Shown: positions 15,457 through 23,519 of the stretch, piece after piece | Layout: every line of letters begins with the position of its first letter | How positions within the stretch are numbered: the first letter of the stretch is position 1 | Origin: an uncultured Geobacter sp. | Lineage (GTDB): Bacteria; Desulfobacterota; Desulfuromonadia; Geobacterales; Geobacteraceae | DNA length: 34,776 nt | Direction of reading: 5' to 3' | Assembly: GCA_903915655.1 (NCBI GenBank) | Contig: CAIWTU010000033.1 | Location: 1-34,776 of the forward strand | Notes under the pieces: model-generated | Databases searched by the model: none | The model's input: only the letters and a program-made list of their open reading frames with translations | Told to the model about the DNA's origin: nothing | Made by a program: the position numbers and the translations under genes

Positions 15457-16488
15457 ATGAGTAAGACTTTGCTTGAGCTGGCCGACCACCTTGGCGGTAA
15501 GATCGTAGGCAATCCGGATGCTCGTATTTACGGGCTTGGAACACTGGATAATGCGATTGAAGGACAAATTACTTTTCTTGCAAACCCCAAATATGCAAAG
15601 AAAGTCGAAACTACGAAAGCAACAGCAGTCATTCTACCACCGGGAGCTGATCCTTTCGGACATAATGCTATTATATTGGCCAACCCCTACCTTGCTTTTG
15701 CCAAACTTCTTACACTGTTCACTTTCATAAACCGGGCTGTCAAGGGGATAATGGATGGCGCATTTGTCAGTAAAGAGGCTATTGTCGGTAAGGATGCAAC
15801 TATCTACCCCTGCACCTTTATCTCGGACGGGGTACGGATCGGTGACAGAGTGACGATTTATCCGAATGTTACACTCTATGAAGGGGTCATATTGGGTGAC
15901 GATGTTACTCTTCATGCAGGAGTCTGCGTACGAGAGGGGTGCAAGATCGGGAACCGGGTTACAATCCACAACGGCTCTATAATTGGAGCCGATGGCTTTG
16001 GTTACGTGCCGGATGGCCAAGCTTGGTTTAAAATCCCGCAAATCGGTATTGTTGTTATTGATGATGATGTGGAGATTGGCGCCGGCACAACAATTGATCG
16101 CGCTGCTTTGGAGGTAACTCATATCGGTCGAGGCACAAAAATCGACAATTTGGTACAGGTGGCACATAATTGCATGATCGGAGAGGATTGCATTATCGTA
16201 GCTCAGGCCGGTATTGCCGGAAGTTCCAAATTAGGCAAACATGTAACGCTTGGAGGACAAGTTGCGATAACAGACCATATAACAATCGGTGACAATGCGA
16301 TGATCGCAGGCCAATCAGGCGTTTTTGGAAGCGTGGCGCCAGGAGCGGTGTTAAGCGGGACTCCAGCCATACCTCACAAGACAAGGCTTAAAGCAGCAGC
16401 CGTATTTTCCCATCTCCCGGAAATGCGCAAGTCTATTATCAGGATGGAAAATAGATTGGCAAAAGTTGAGGAGGGAGAAAACCCCTAA
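15457..16488 (+). CDS. lpxD: UDP-3-O-(3-hydroxyacyl)glucosamine N-acyltransferase
   Basis: A 343-residue left-handed beta-helix acyltransferase that adds the second hydroxyacyl chain to UDP-GlcN in lipid A synthesis. The N-terminal uridine-binding domain (to about residue 100) ends in [13 protein letters not shown]. Hexapeptide repeats such as [15 protein letters not shown] and [13 protein letters not shown] follow. The general-base His lies in [10 protein letters not shown] and GADGFGY is conserved. A C-terminal helix ([17 protein letters not shown]) completes the normal length. It stands alone here, without fabZ, lpxA, lpxB or bamA, which normally surround lpxD. It may be a second copy or a displaced gene. 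A ribosome site AAAAGGAC precedes the ATG. Confidence 0.93.
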   Translation: MSKTLLELADHLGGKIVGNPDARIYGLGTLDNAIEGQITFLANPKYAKKVETTKATAVILPPGADPFGHNAIILANPYLAFAKLLTLFTFINRAVKGIMDGAFVSKEAIVGKDATIYPCTFISDGVRIGDRVTIYPNVTLYEGVILGDDVTLHAGVCVREGCKIGNRVTIHNGSIIGADGFGYVPDGQAWFKIPQIGIVVIDDDVEIGAGTTIDRAALEVTHIGRGTKIDNLVQVAHNCMIGEDCIIVAQAGIAGSSKLGKHVTLGGQVAITDHITIGDNAMIAGQSGVFGSVAPGAVLSGTPAIPHKTRLKAAAVFSHLPEMRKSIIRMENRLAKVEEGENP

Positions 16489-16528
16489 CCCCTCATCTCC
16501 TCCCTCTATCGGATCAAGGAGTTTTATC

Positions 16529-17842
16529 ATGGGACATCTGGTCGCTAAAGACATTTTTCGAAAGCTTGGCAGAAAGATTGACGGCCTCGAGACACGTGCA
16601 CCCTGGAATGACAGACTGTACGCACTCCTGAAGGAGCTTTACTCCGCAGAAGAAGCAGAACTTGTAGTGAAAATGCCGTACGGATTATCCACTTTAGAGC
16701 AGATGGAAAAAACCACCGGCTACGAAAAGCCGAAACTGCGGAGAGTTCTGGATAGTTTGACTGCAAAGGGTCTTGTGATGGATCTCTGGATAGGTGAAGG
16801 ATATCATTATGCCCCTTCTCCTATGGTCGTCGGAATTTTCGAGTTTACCATGATGAGGATGGGTCCGAACAGTGACAGTAAGAAATGGGCAAAGCTGCTG
16901 CACGAATATATGGAGGTCGATGGTTCCTTCCTCGCGGCAAACTTCGGGAATGATGAACAGCTCTCGATCATGCGGGCAATGCCGCACGAGGAGACCCTGG
17001 ATCCTTCTGACTGCTTCGAGGTTCTTGATTACGAGAAGGTATCGTCTCTTATTGCCGGGGCGGATAAATTTGCTATAGGACTTTGCAGCTGCCGTCATGA
17101 AAAGATGCATCTGGGAGAAAAAGAGTGCGATATCCCACTGGAAAAATGCTCGCAATTCGGCTATGCTGCGGATTTCATGATTCGTCATAACCTTGCGCGT
17201 GAGGTCACCAGATCCGAGATGGAGGACAACTTCGTCCAGTCGCGGGAAACAGGGTTGGTTCTCTCCGCCGATAACGTGCAGAGAAATATGAAATTCGTCT
17301 GCCACTGTTGCAAATGCTGCTGCGCTCCCCTGCTGGCAATTAGGAAGTTTGGCTACCCCAATGCCATCGTCACCTCGAATTTCATTGCCGGGATAAGGGA
17401 AGAGTTATGTATCGGCTGCGGAAAATGCGCAAAGGCCTGTCCGATCAATGCAATCGGAATGGTCCACCTGGAAAACCCGGACTCAAGGAAGAAACAGCCT
17501 GCCCAGGTTGATACTGCCATCTGTATAGGTTGCGGGGTTTGCGCCATCAACTGCCCTACCAAGGGATGCCTGTTGACAAAACGTGGTAAGCGGGTCATCC
17601 ATCCGGAGACCACCTTTGAGCGCCTTATGCTGCAATGCCTGGAAAAAGGGACACTCCAGAACCAGATCTTTGCCAACCCCGAGAGCATCAACGAAAAATT
17701 CATGCGTGCCTTTGTCGGAGCGTTTCTGAATCTTCCTCCGGTCAAGAAAGCCCTCATGGGCGACAAACTCCGATCCAGGTTTCTCAAGGCTATGAAGCAA
17801 GGGGTTGCGAAGCAGGGGAAGGGGTGGCTGACCGAGATCTGA
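16529..17842 (+). CDS. Winged-helix / multi-cysteine 4Fe-4S ferredoxin-domain protein
   Basis: A 437-residue protein, start ATG 16529 behind AAGGAG. The first 95 residues look like a winged helix (YGLSTLEQMEKTTGYEKPKLRRVLDSL, then TAKGLVMDLW). A middle region carries C186-x-C188, C200 and C207. An unusual cluster CHCCKCCC spans residues 258-265. Two classic 4Fe-4S motifs follow: C294-x2-C297-x2-C300-x3-C304-P and C332-x2-C335-x2-C338-x3-C342-P. The C-terminus is Lys-rich. The protein should carry at least two, perhaps four, Fe-S clusters and is probably cytosolic, as no signal or membrane helix is seen. The partner and reaction are unknown. The radical SAM gene follows after 50 bases and may work with it. 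Confidence 0.85.
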   Translation: MGHLVAKDIFRKLGRKIDGLETRAPWNDRLYALLKELYSAEEAELVVKMPYGLSTLEQMEKTTGYEKPKLRRVLDSLTAKGLVMDLWIGEGYHYAPSPMVVGIFEFTMMRMGPNSDSKKWAKLLHEYMEVDGSFLAANFGNDEQLSIMRAMPHEETLDPSDCFEVLDYEKVSSLIAGADKFAIGLCSCRHEKMHLGEKECDIPLEKCSQFGYAADFMIRHNLAREVTRSEMEDNFVQSRETGLVLSADNVQRNMKFVCHCCKCCCAPLLAIRKFGYPNAIVTSNFIAGIREELCIGCGKCAKACPINAIGMVHLENPDSRKKQPAQVDTAICIGCGVCAINCPTKGCLLTKRGKRVIHPETTFERLMLQCLEKGTLQNQIFANPESINEKFMRAFVGAFLNLPPVKKALMGDKLRSRFLKAMKQGVAKQGKGWLTEI

Positions 17843-17892
17843 AGCTGTGCAAGAGAACTGAAAACAACTCCAGCTCCCGAGGGTATCAGCAA

Positions 17893-19143
17893 ATGTCATC
17901 ACCACCCTATCTCCTTTCTTATCTCAACGAAAGTGTTCAGCAGGAGCTGATCGAGTCCAACCGTCGCGAGTACGGTCGCCGGTACGAACTGCTGACCTTT
18001 GCAACTCCAGAACAGCTGGCTGCAGCTCGCGCAGAGCGAAAAGAGCTCCTGGATTGGCTGGAGCAGCACGCCTCTTTCGGCTACGCCGGGACCAAGGTGG
18101 ATTGTAACGGACTCTCTCCAGGTTGCAGGAGCTGCGGCGATGGCGGTTGGTCCTGCCTGTTCGTTAATGGGCGCTGCAACGTGCGCTGCTTCTACTGCCC
18201 TACGGCACAGGACGATGACGGGCCGCCGGTTACTAATGGCCTCGCTTTTACCAGTCCGGAGGAGTATGCCGCCTATGTGGCCACCCTGGGGTTGAGCGGC
18301 GTCAGCATAAGTGGCGGTGAACCGCTGATGACGCCGGATCTCACACTCTCCTACTTGCGCGCTCTTCGCAAGCGTTGCGGTAATGACGTTCACCTCTGGC
18401 TCTATACCAACGGCACACTGTTGACTGCCGATCTCTGCAGCCGACTGCGGGATGCGGGCCTGGACGAGATCCGGTTTGACCTTGGCGCTGTCCGCTATCA
18501 TCTCAAAAAATTGCGCCTGGCGGTGGGATCAATTCCAACGGTAACAGTGGAAATTCCTGCGGTGCCGGAGGATGAAGAGCTCCTGAAACGGAAGATGATC
18601 AAACTGGCCGAGGCAGGGGTCCATCACCTCAACCTGCACCAGCTTCGGTTGACACCGTACAACTTTGGCCCGTTGACGGAGCGCGGCTATACCTTTCTTC
18701 ATGGCGAGAAGGTCACTGTGCTTGAGTCGGAAATCTCCGCCTTGCGGATAGTTCGTTTCGGGCTGGCTCAAGGGATTCCACTGCCGGTGAATTACTGTTC
18801 ATTTTCCTACAAACGCCGCTTTCAGCACGCAGCAGCCCGACGTCGTGCGGCCCTGACCGTCTGCGCTGATACTGAGATGGTAACGCAACCGGGCTATCTG
18901 CGGACCCTTTCAGCGACGGGTGTACGCTACTGCGAGGCTGTTCTCCTGCAAAATCCAAGCTACCGCTACCCGTTTGAAAAGATTACGCTTGAAACCGGAC
19001 GTCCGCTGTATCTGGAGCGACGGCCAGTGACGCCGGAATTGGCGCTGTCGAAAGTAGAAATAACAGCTCTTGAAGAGGGCCGGCCGCCGGAGCGAGTAGT
19101 CCGTTTTGAAAGTATTGAGTGTGGTCTGGCCCATTATTTCTGA
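17893..19143 (+). CDS. Radical SAM protein with extra N-terminal cysteine motif
   Basis: A 416-residue protein starting at ATG 17893, with GAGG upstream. The radical SAM cluster motif is C95-N-V-R-C99-F-Y-C102, followed by SISGGEPLMTPD (SAM amine binding) and WLYTNGTLLT. Just before the motif are C71, C78, C81 and C88 in CNGLSPGC-R-S-C and WSC, which may bind a further cluster or a metal. There is no SPASM or B12 domain by eye. Radical SAM enzymes cleave S-adenosylmethionine to start radical chemistry; the substrate here is not recognisable. It lies between a polyferredoxin-like protein, a plausible electron source, and a Crp-family regulator, all on the same strand with short gaps. Confidence 0.86.
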   Translation: MSSPPYLLSYLNESVQQELIESNRREYGRRYELLTFATPEQLAAARAERKELLDWLEQHASFGYAGTKVDCNGLSPGCRSCGDGGWSCLFVNGRCNVRCFYCPTAQDDDGPPVTNGLAFTSPEEYAAYVATLGLSGVSISGGEPLMTPDLTLSYLRALRKRCGNDVHLWLYTNGTLLTADLCSRLRDAGLDEIRFDLGAVRYHLKKLRLAVGSIPTVTVEIPAVPEDEELLKRKMIKLAEAGVHHLNLHQLRLTPYNFGPLTERGYTFLHGEKVTVLESEISALRIVRFGLAQGIPLPVNYCSFSYKRRFQHAAARRRAALTVCADTEMVTQPGYLRTLSATGVRYCEAVLLQNPSYRYPFEKITLETGRPLYLERRPVTPELALSKVEITALEEGRPPERVVRFESIECGLAHYF

Positions 19144-19182
19144 TCCCCACTCACCGGCGGATTACGGCGAGGAGCCCATCTC

Positions 19183-19926
19183 ATGGTTCGAACAAATTTT
19201 GATACGGAGCTTGCGAAAAAAATTGTGAAGACGATTCCTATGTTTGCAGGGTTCTCCGATTCAGAATTATCCGAACTGCTTGAAAGAACCGGCATTTACA
19301 TGTACCACAGGGGTGAAACTGTTTTTCTTGGGGATGAAGAGAGTCTGCAGATGTATATCATTCTCAAGGGAAGGGTCAAGGTGGTGGAAAACAGTCCGGA
19401 TGGCCGCGAGCGTATAATGGCTATCAGGCATAGCGGAGACTATTTTGGCGATATGGGTCTCCTTGATGGAAAGACCGATTATGCCACGGTTATCGCCATG
19501 CAGCCGAGCAAGATGCTCTTAATAACAAAGGGGGTGTTTGATGATTTTTTTCTTAAAAACAGTGCTGCATTGCAGTCAATGATTATGTTGCTGTGCGGTC
19601 GCCTGCGTGAAAGCTGGCTTTTTCAGACGATTATTGGTACAAACGATGCGGAATCAAAAATCAGGGTGACCTTGGCACGTTATGGCAAGACTTTAGGAAT
19701 AAAAGACCGCAGCGGTGTTATCATTAACACAGTCTTAACCCACCAAAGTATTGCCGATCGCGTGCTGATTACCCGCGAGACGGCAACCCGTGTCCTTAAG
19801 AGATTGAGAGATCAAAATGAAATAGAAATGGTTGGACGACACATCAAGCTTTTAGACACGTTTTTTTACAAAAACAAGCAATGCGAGCTATACCAGACTT
19901 TAAAAGCAATGGAAAACAGCCCCTGA
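19183..19926 (+). CDS. Crp/Fnr family transcriptional regulator
   Basis: A 247-residue regulator. A cyclic-nucleotide-binding-type beta roll spans about residues 18-135 (MFAGFSDSELSELL, YIILKGRVKVV, GDYFGDMGLLDG). The dimerisation helix follows, then a winged HTH at about 185-225 with LTHQSIADRVLITRETATRVLKRL split over both helices. It lacks the N-terminal Cys cluster of Fnr, so O2 sensing by a 4Fe-4S cluster is unlikely. The cNMP arginine pattern is not clear, and the ligand is unknown. It starts 39 bases after the radical SAM gene and may regulate that cluster. A Crp-type palindrome lies in this window upstream of the first riboswitch, but a link is only conjecture. Confidence 0.92.
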   Translation: MVRTNFDTELAKKIVKTIPMFAGFSDSELSELLERTGIYMYHRGETVFLGDEESLQMYIILKGRVKVVENSPDGRERIMAIRHSGDYFGDMGLLDGKTDYATVIAMQPSKMLLITKGVFDDFFLKNSAALQSMIMLLCGRLRESWLFQTIIGTNDAESKIRVTLARYGKTLGIKDRSGVIINTVLTHQSIADRVLITRETATRVLKRLRDQNEIEMVGRHIKLLDTFFYKNKQCELYQTLKAMENSP

Positions 19927-20095
19927 TAAATTATTTTGAGATTCAAATCCCCATTTCCTATCCTGATATCCATGCCCGAAGCACCGCTTATTACCGAAGA
20001 ACTGAGGTTTGAGAATGGCTTGACCTGCCGAATACAGGTCCAGGCGCTCTTATCCCGATACTGAAGATAGCAAATTCAGCTGACGAGGTTTATTC

Positions 20096-21724
20096 ATGAT
20101 CCATTTATCTAATATAAACAAGCAGCACGGTGCGCAGTTTCTGTTCCGTGATGCCAGCTTCCAGATTTTACCCGGTTCTCGCAACGGTCTGGTCGGTCCA
20201 AATGGTGCTGGAAAGACCAGCATCTTCCGTATCATCACCGGGGAAGAGGAGGTGGATTGCGGTGAGATCACCTGCGCAAGGCGCACGACCATCGGCTACT
20301 TTTCCCAGGATGTGGGAGATATGGCCGGGCGTTCGGCCCTCGATGAGGTCATGGCCGGGTCGGCCGAGACCATGCGTCTGGCGGGTGAACTCAAAGAAAT
20401 GGAAGCCGCCATGTGTCTGCCGATGGAGGAGGGGCCAATGGCCGCGCTGCTGGAGCGATACGGAGTGGTCCAGGAGGAGTTCGAACATCGTGGCGGCTAC
20501 GACCTGGATACCCGAGCCCAGACAGTGCTGACCGGACTTGGAATCGGTCCGGATCGCTTCAATCACCCGGTTGAGTCCTTCAGTGGCGGTTGGAAGATGC
20601 GGATCGCCCTTGCACAAATTCTGACCCTGAAACCGGATGTCCTCCTACTGGACGAACCGACCAATCACCTCGACCTGGAGTCGATCATCTGGCTGGAGGA
20701 ATGGCTTGATACCGAGTTCGACGGCGCTCTCCTCATGACCTGCCATGACCGTGATTTTATGAACCGTATTGTGACCCGCATTATAGAAGTTGCCAACAAA
20801 ACCGTCACTACCTATGGTGGGAACTACGACTTTTACGAGAGGGAGCGGGAGATTCGCCGCGAGCAGTTGCTGGCCAGCCACAAGCGCCAGCAGGATATGC
20901 TGGCCAAGGAGGAGGAGTTCATTGCCCGTTTTGCTGCCAGAGCCTCCCACGCTGCCCAGGTGCAATCGCGCGTCAAGAAGATTGAAAAAATTGAACGTAT
21001 CGAAATCCCCCCTGAAGAGCGGGTGGCGCGTTTCGATTTTGCCGAGCCTCCGAGGAGCGGCGACGACGTGGCTGTCGTGGACAAACTGGCGAAAAGCTGG
21101 ATATTGCCGGACGGTCGCGAACACCCTGTCTACAGCGCTGTTTCAGGTGTCGTCCGACGGCAGAACAAGATTGCGGTAGTTGGCGTAAACGGGGCAGGTA
21201 AATCGACATTTCTCAAGGCGCTCGCCGGTCAGACCGAACCGTCTGCGGGAAGCGTTTCCCTTGGCGCCAACGTCGAGTTGGGGTACTTCAGCCAGCATGC
21301 CATGGAGGTCCTTGAACCGAAGAAAACCGTCTTCGAGACCCTGCAGGAGACTCTCCCCATGGCCACCATCGGTGTTGTCAGGAACCTCTTGGGTTCTTTC
21401 CTCTTTTCAGGTGATGCGGTTGAAAAGCGGGTTGAAAACCTTTCCGGTGGTGAGAAAAGCCGGTTGGTCCTTGCAACTTTGTTTGCCAGGCCGGTCAATT
21501 TCCTTCTGCTGGACGAGCCGACCAACCACCTGGACATCAAATCGAGAGAGATCCTCCTGCATACCCTGCAACGATTCTCGGGCACTGTGGTGCTCGTCAG
21601 CCATGATCGTCACTTCCTACGTTCGCTGGTGAACCGGGTTTTTGAGATCAACCAGGGCGAAATGCGCGTCTATGAGGGGAATTACGAATATTACCTTTCC
21701 AAGTCACTTGAGTTTAATAGTTGA
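20096..21724 (+). CDS. ABC-F family ATPase (ribosome-associated type)
   Basis: A 542-residue protein with two ABC ATPase domains and no membrane helices. Domain 1 has GPNGAGKTS, SFSGGWKMR and LLLDEPTNHLD. The linker near residues 240-300 is rich in charged residues (KRQQDMLAKEEEF, RVKKIEKIERI). Domain 2 has GVNGAGKST, NLSGGEKSR and LLLDEPTNHLD. ABC-F proteins act on the ribosome (EttA, Uup, YbiT, YheS); the length and linker fit the YbiT/YheS type but I cannot assign one. The start has GAGG eight bases upstream. A 6-bp hairpin GACCTG/CAGGTC lies at 20022-20040 in the preceding gap. Confidence 0.92.
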   Translation: MIHLSNINKQHGAQFLFRDASFQILPGSRNGLVGPNGAGKTSIFRIITGEEEVDCGEITCARRTTIGYFSQDVGDMAGRSALDEVMAGSAETMRLAGELKEMEAAMCLPMEEGPMAALLERYGVVQEEFEHRGGYDLDTRAQTVLTGLGIGPDRFNHPVESFSGGWKMRIALAQILTLKPDVLLLDEPTNHLDLESIIWLEEWLDTEFDGALLMTCHDRDFMNRIVTRIIEVANKTVTTYGGNYDFYEREREIRREQLLASHKRQQDMLAKEEEFIARFAARASHAAQVQSRVKKIEKIERIEIPPEERVARFDFAEPPRSGDDVAVVDKLAKSWILPDGREHPVYSAVSGVVRRQNKIAVVGVNGAGKSTFLKALAGQTEPSAGSVSLGANVELGYFSQHAMEVLEPKKTVFETLQETLPMATIGVVRNLLGSFLFSGDAVEKRVENLSGGEKSRLVLATLFARPVNFLLLDEPTNHLDIKSREILLHTLQRFSGTVVLVSHDRHFLRSLVNRVFEINQGEMRVYEGNYEYYLSKSLEFNS

Positions 21725-21973
21725 TTTTGTATCAATCGAAACGTTGATGAAGTTCTGCTTGTCTGCCCCCTTACAGCTGGGAAATTCTGCGATCCGAGCC
21801 AACGCTTATGGCGGTTCCGTTGCCTGATTACGGATGGAAACTACCTGATATTGGAACAAAGTGGGATATTTTGACACTATTTTAGTTGAAATTTTTCCTT
21901 ATATAATAGTTCTGAAAGCTTTATCTATTCGAAATATATGTTAAAACAACCGATTCCACCTTATGGGGACAAT
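21725..21973. other. Intergenic stretch upstream of the pilus promoter; no gene seen
   Basis: There is no credible coding frame. The sequence becomes AT-rich after 21850. A TTGACA (21871) and a TATAAT (21902) occur but are 25 bases apart, so they do not form a normal promoter. TTGAT-N5-ATCAA at 21721-21735 overlaps the stop of the ABC-F gene. Enhancer sites for a sigma-54 activator such as PilR would be expected here, but I could not identify one. Confidence 0.5.
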
Positions 21974-21989
21974 TGGTAAAGAAATTGCA
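21974..21989 (+). promoter_or_regulatory. Sigma-54 (RpoN) promoter of the pilMNOPQ operon
   Basis: TGGTAAAGAAATTGCA carries the invariant GG (-24, 21975-21976) and GC (-12, 21987-21988) with exactly ten bases between them, and matches TGGCAC-N5-TTGCA well. A start near 22000 would put the GEMM-I aptamer at the very 5' end of the RNA. Sigma-54 control of type IV pili by PilS/PilR is established in other bacteria including Geobacter. Confidence 0.7.
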
Positions 21990-22017
21990 GTGTTCTAACC
22001 TGATTAAATATCTATGA

Positions 22018-22090
22018 ACTAACGATGCGGATCCCTGCGAATGCAGAACGGAAAGCCTGATGGGTCTCACCGAGACAGCCGGGTCTCGGA
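22018..22090 (+). promoter_or_regulatory. GEMM-I riboswitch aptamer ahead of the pilMNOPQ operon
   Basis: ATCC, a hairpin CTGC-GAAT-GCAG, AACGGAAAGCC, TGATGGGTCTC-ACC-GAGAC and AGCCGGGT (ending 22084) form a GEMM-I core. Its 3' half is nearly identical to that of the riboswitch at 977-1055. It differs in a non-GNRA GAAT loop and in having no clear P1 helix. GAGAC can pair with the GTCTC on either side, giving two alternative hairpins. The expected ligands are c-di-GMP or 3',3'-cGAMP, both of which regulate surface functions. Because the 5' half departs from consensus, ligand binding needs proof. Confidence 0.75.
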
Positions 22091-22124
22091 AGTCTAAGTA
22101 CTGATCTCCAGACCGGGCTTTTTT
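22077..22124 (+). terminator. Riboswitch expression-platform terminator
   Basis: AGCC-G-GGTCT (22077-22086) pairs with AGACC-G-GGCT (22110-22119) with a single G/G mismatch, and six T follow (22119-22124). The 5' arm is shared with the aptamer, so ligand binding should favour read-through into the HTH and pil genes. Confidence 0.78.
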
Positions 22125-22248
22125 ATATTACAGATACTTAGTTTTGTTAAATTGCTATAAATTGCTACTATTTGTTGTTAAAGTTGTTGACTTTCAATAG
22201 ATATGTGTTAAAAACCTAAAAACGCTCTTCTTTTTCTAGGATGTTTTA

Positions 22249-22449
22249 ATGAAATGTGAGAATAATGTTCAGAAAATAAGGATAGCACGTCTAATAAGTA
22301 AGTCTGAATTGGCCCGGATCGCCGGGGTGGTGCCGGCGACCATCGACCGGGTGGAACGCGGTGAGGAGTGCCGAATGGAAACCAAGCGAAAAATTCTTCT
22401 CGCTCTAGGTTTTTCTTTATCAGATAAAGAAAAAATCTTTATGGATTAA
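22249..22449 (+). CDS. Small HTH (XRE/Cro-CI type) DNA-binding protein, first gene of the pil operon
   Basis: A 66-residue protein that is almost entirely an HTH_3 domain: KIRIARLISKSELARIAGV (helices 1-2), PATIDRVERGEECRM (recognition helix region) and KRKILLALGFSLSD. AGGA lies eight bases before the ATG. It sits 125 bases downstream of the riboswitch terminator and 17 bases before pilM, so it should be co-transcribed with pilMNOPQ. It may regulate the operon itself or other pilus genes. No sensing domain is present. Short XRE proteins also occur as antitoxins, but no toxin gene is adjacent. Confidence 0.85.
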   Translation: MKCENNVQKIRIARLISKSELARIAGVVPATIDRVERGEECRMETKRKILLALGFSLSDKEKIFMD

Positions 22450-22466
22450 CATGGACGGGACCCGAT

Positions 22467-23519
22467 ATGTTATTTGCAAAAAAGAAGGAAATAGTAGGGA
22501 TCGACATCGGCTCAAGTTCTGTCAAGCTGGTTCAGCTTAAAGAAATCAAGGGCGCCTACCAACTCCAGAATGTCGGCATACTGCCGCTTCCGAGTGAGGC
22601 TATCGTTGATAATAGCTTGATGGATACGAGCGCTATTGTTGAAGTAACTAAAACTTTAATAAGAAGCCTCGGAGTGAAGGCTAAAGAAGCAGCTTGTTCC
22701 ATATCAGGCAATTCCGTAATTATAAGAAAAATTACACTTCCGGCCATGACTTCCGAAGAGTTGGAAGATCAGATATTGTGGGAAGCCGAGCAATATATTC
22801 CTTTTGATATCAATGATGTCCATGTAGATTTTGAAATACTTTCGAGTGACCTTGCGGGTACAGGCAAAATGACGGTACTGTTAGTGGCCAGCAAGAAGGA
22901 CATTATAAATGAATACGTTTCGGTTTTTAACGAAGCAGGGATAAACCTGGTTGTTGTTGATGTAGATTCTTTTGCGGTACAAAATGTGTTCGAGCTTAAT
23001 TACGACGAGGAATATGAAAATGTAGTTGCTCTGGTAAACATTGGAGCGACTATTATGAATATGAATATTGTCAAGGGAGGGGTCTCGCTCTTTACACGTG
23101 ATGTGCAGCTTGGTGGCAACCTTTACACGGAAGAAATCCAGCGACAGTTCTCGCTCAGCGCTGAGGAAGCCGAGAAAATAAAGATTACAGGTGTATATCC
23201 CGACCAGTCCAAATTGCAGTATGTTATAGGACGGGTCAATGAAACTCTCACAATGGAAATCAAGCGATCTTTGGATTTTTATAATTCCTCGGCGGATGAC
23301 GAAAAGATAACCAAGGTCTTCCTCAGCGGCGGATCTGCCAAAGTTTCGCAGCTGCCGAACGCAGTGAGCCAACGTTTGGGCCTTCCTGTTGATACATTAA
23401 ATCCTTTTCTAAAGCTGAAATACAGTGAGAAGGAGTTTGACCCTGAATACCTACAGGAAATAGGCCCTTTTATTGTCGTTGCAATGGGTCTTGCTATGAG
23501 GAGGTTAGGGGATAAATGA
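22467..23519 (+). CDS. pilM: Type IV pilus assembly protein PilM
   Basis: A 350-residue actin-like cytoplasmic ATPase of the pilus alignment complex. It has the phosphate-1 motif EIVGIDIGSSSVKLVQL near the N-terminus, LVNIGATIMNMNIV in the middle and a phosphate-2/adenosine-type KVFLSGGSAKVSQLP near residue 280. PilM binds the short cytoplasmic tail of PilN at the inner membrane. The length matches PilM of other species. Its last codons overlap pilN by four bases (ATGA). Confidence 0.96.
   Translation: MLFAKKKEIVGIDIGSSSVKLVQLKEIKGAYQLQNVGILPLPSEAIVDNSLMDTSAIVEVTKTLIRSLGVKAKEAACSISGNSVIIRKITLPAMTSEELEDQILWEAEQYIPFDINDVHVDFEILSSDLAGTGKMTVLLVASKKDIINEYVSVFNEAGINLVVVDVDSFAVQNVFELNYDEEYENVVALVNIGATIMNMNIVKGGVSLFTRDVQLGGNLYTEEIQRQFSLSAEEAEKIKITGVYPDQSKLQYVIGRVNETLTMEIKRSLDFYNSSADDEKITKVFLSGGSAKVSQLPNAVSQRLGLPVDTLNPFLKLKYSEKEFDPEYLQEIGPFIVVAMGLAMRRLGDK

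Noticed and set aside
17635-17892. Long upstream extension of the radical SAM frame
   Set aside because: It overlaps the ferredoxin gene in another frame; ATG 17893 with GAGG upstream gives a normal protein start.
21721-21735. TTGAT-N5-ATCAA as an Fnr site
   Set aside because: Fnr sites have four, not five, central bases, and this one overlaps the ABC-F stop codon.
21871-21907. TTGACA and TATAAT as a sigma-70 promoter
   Set aside because: The hexamers are 25 bases apart, well outside workable spacing.
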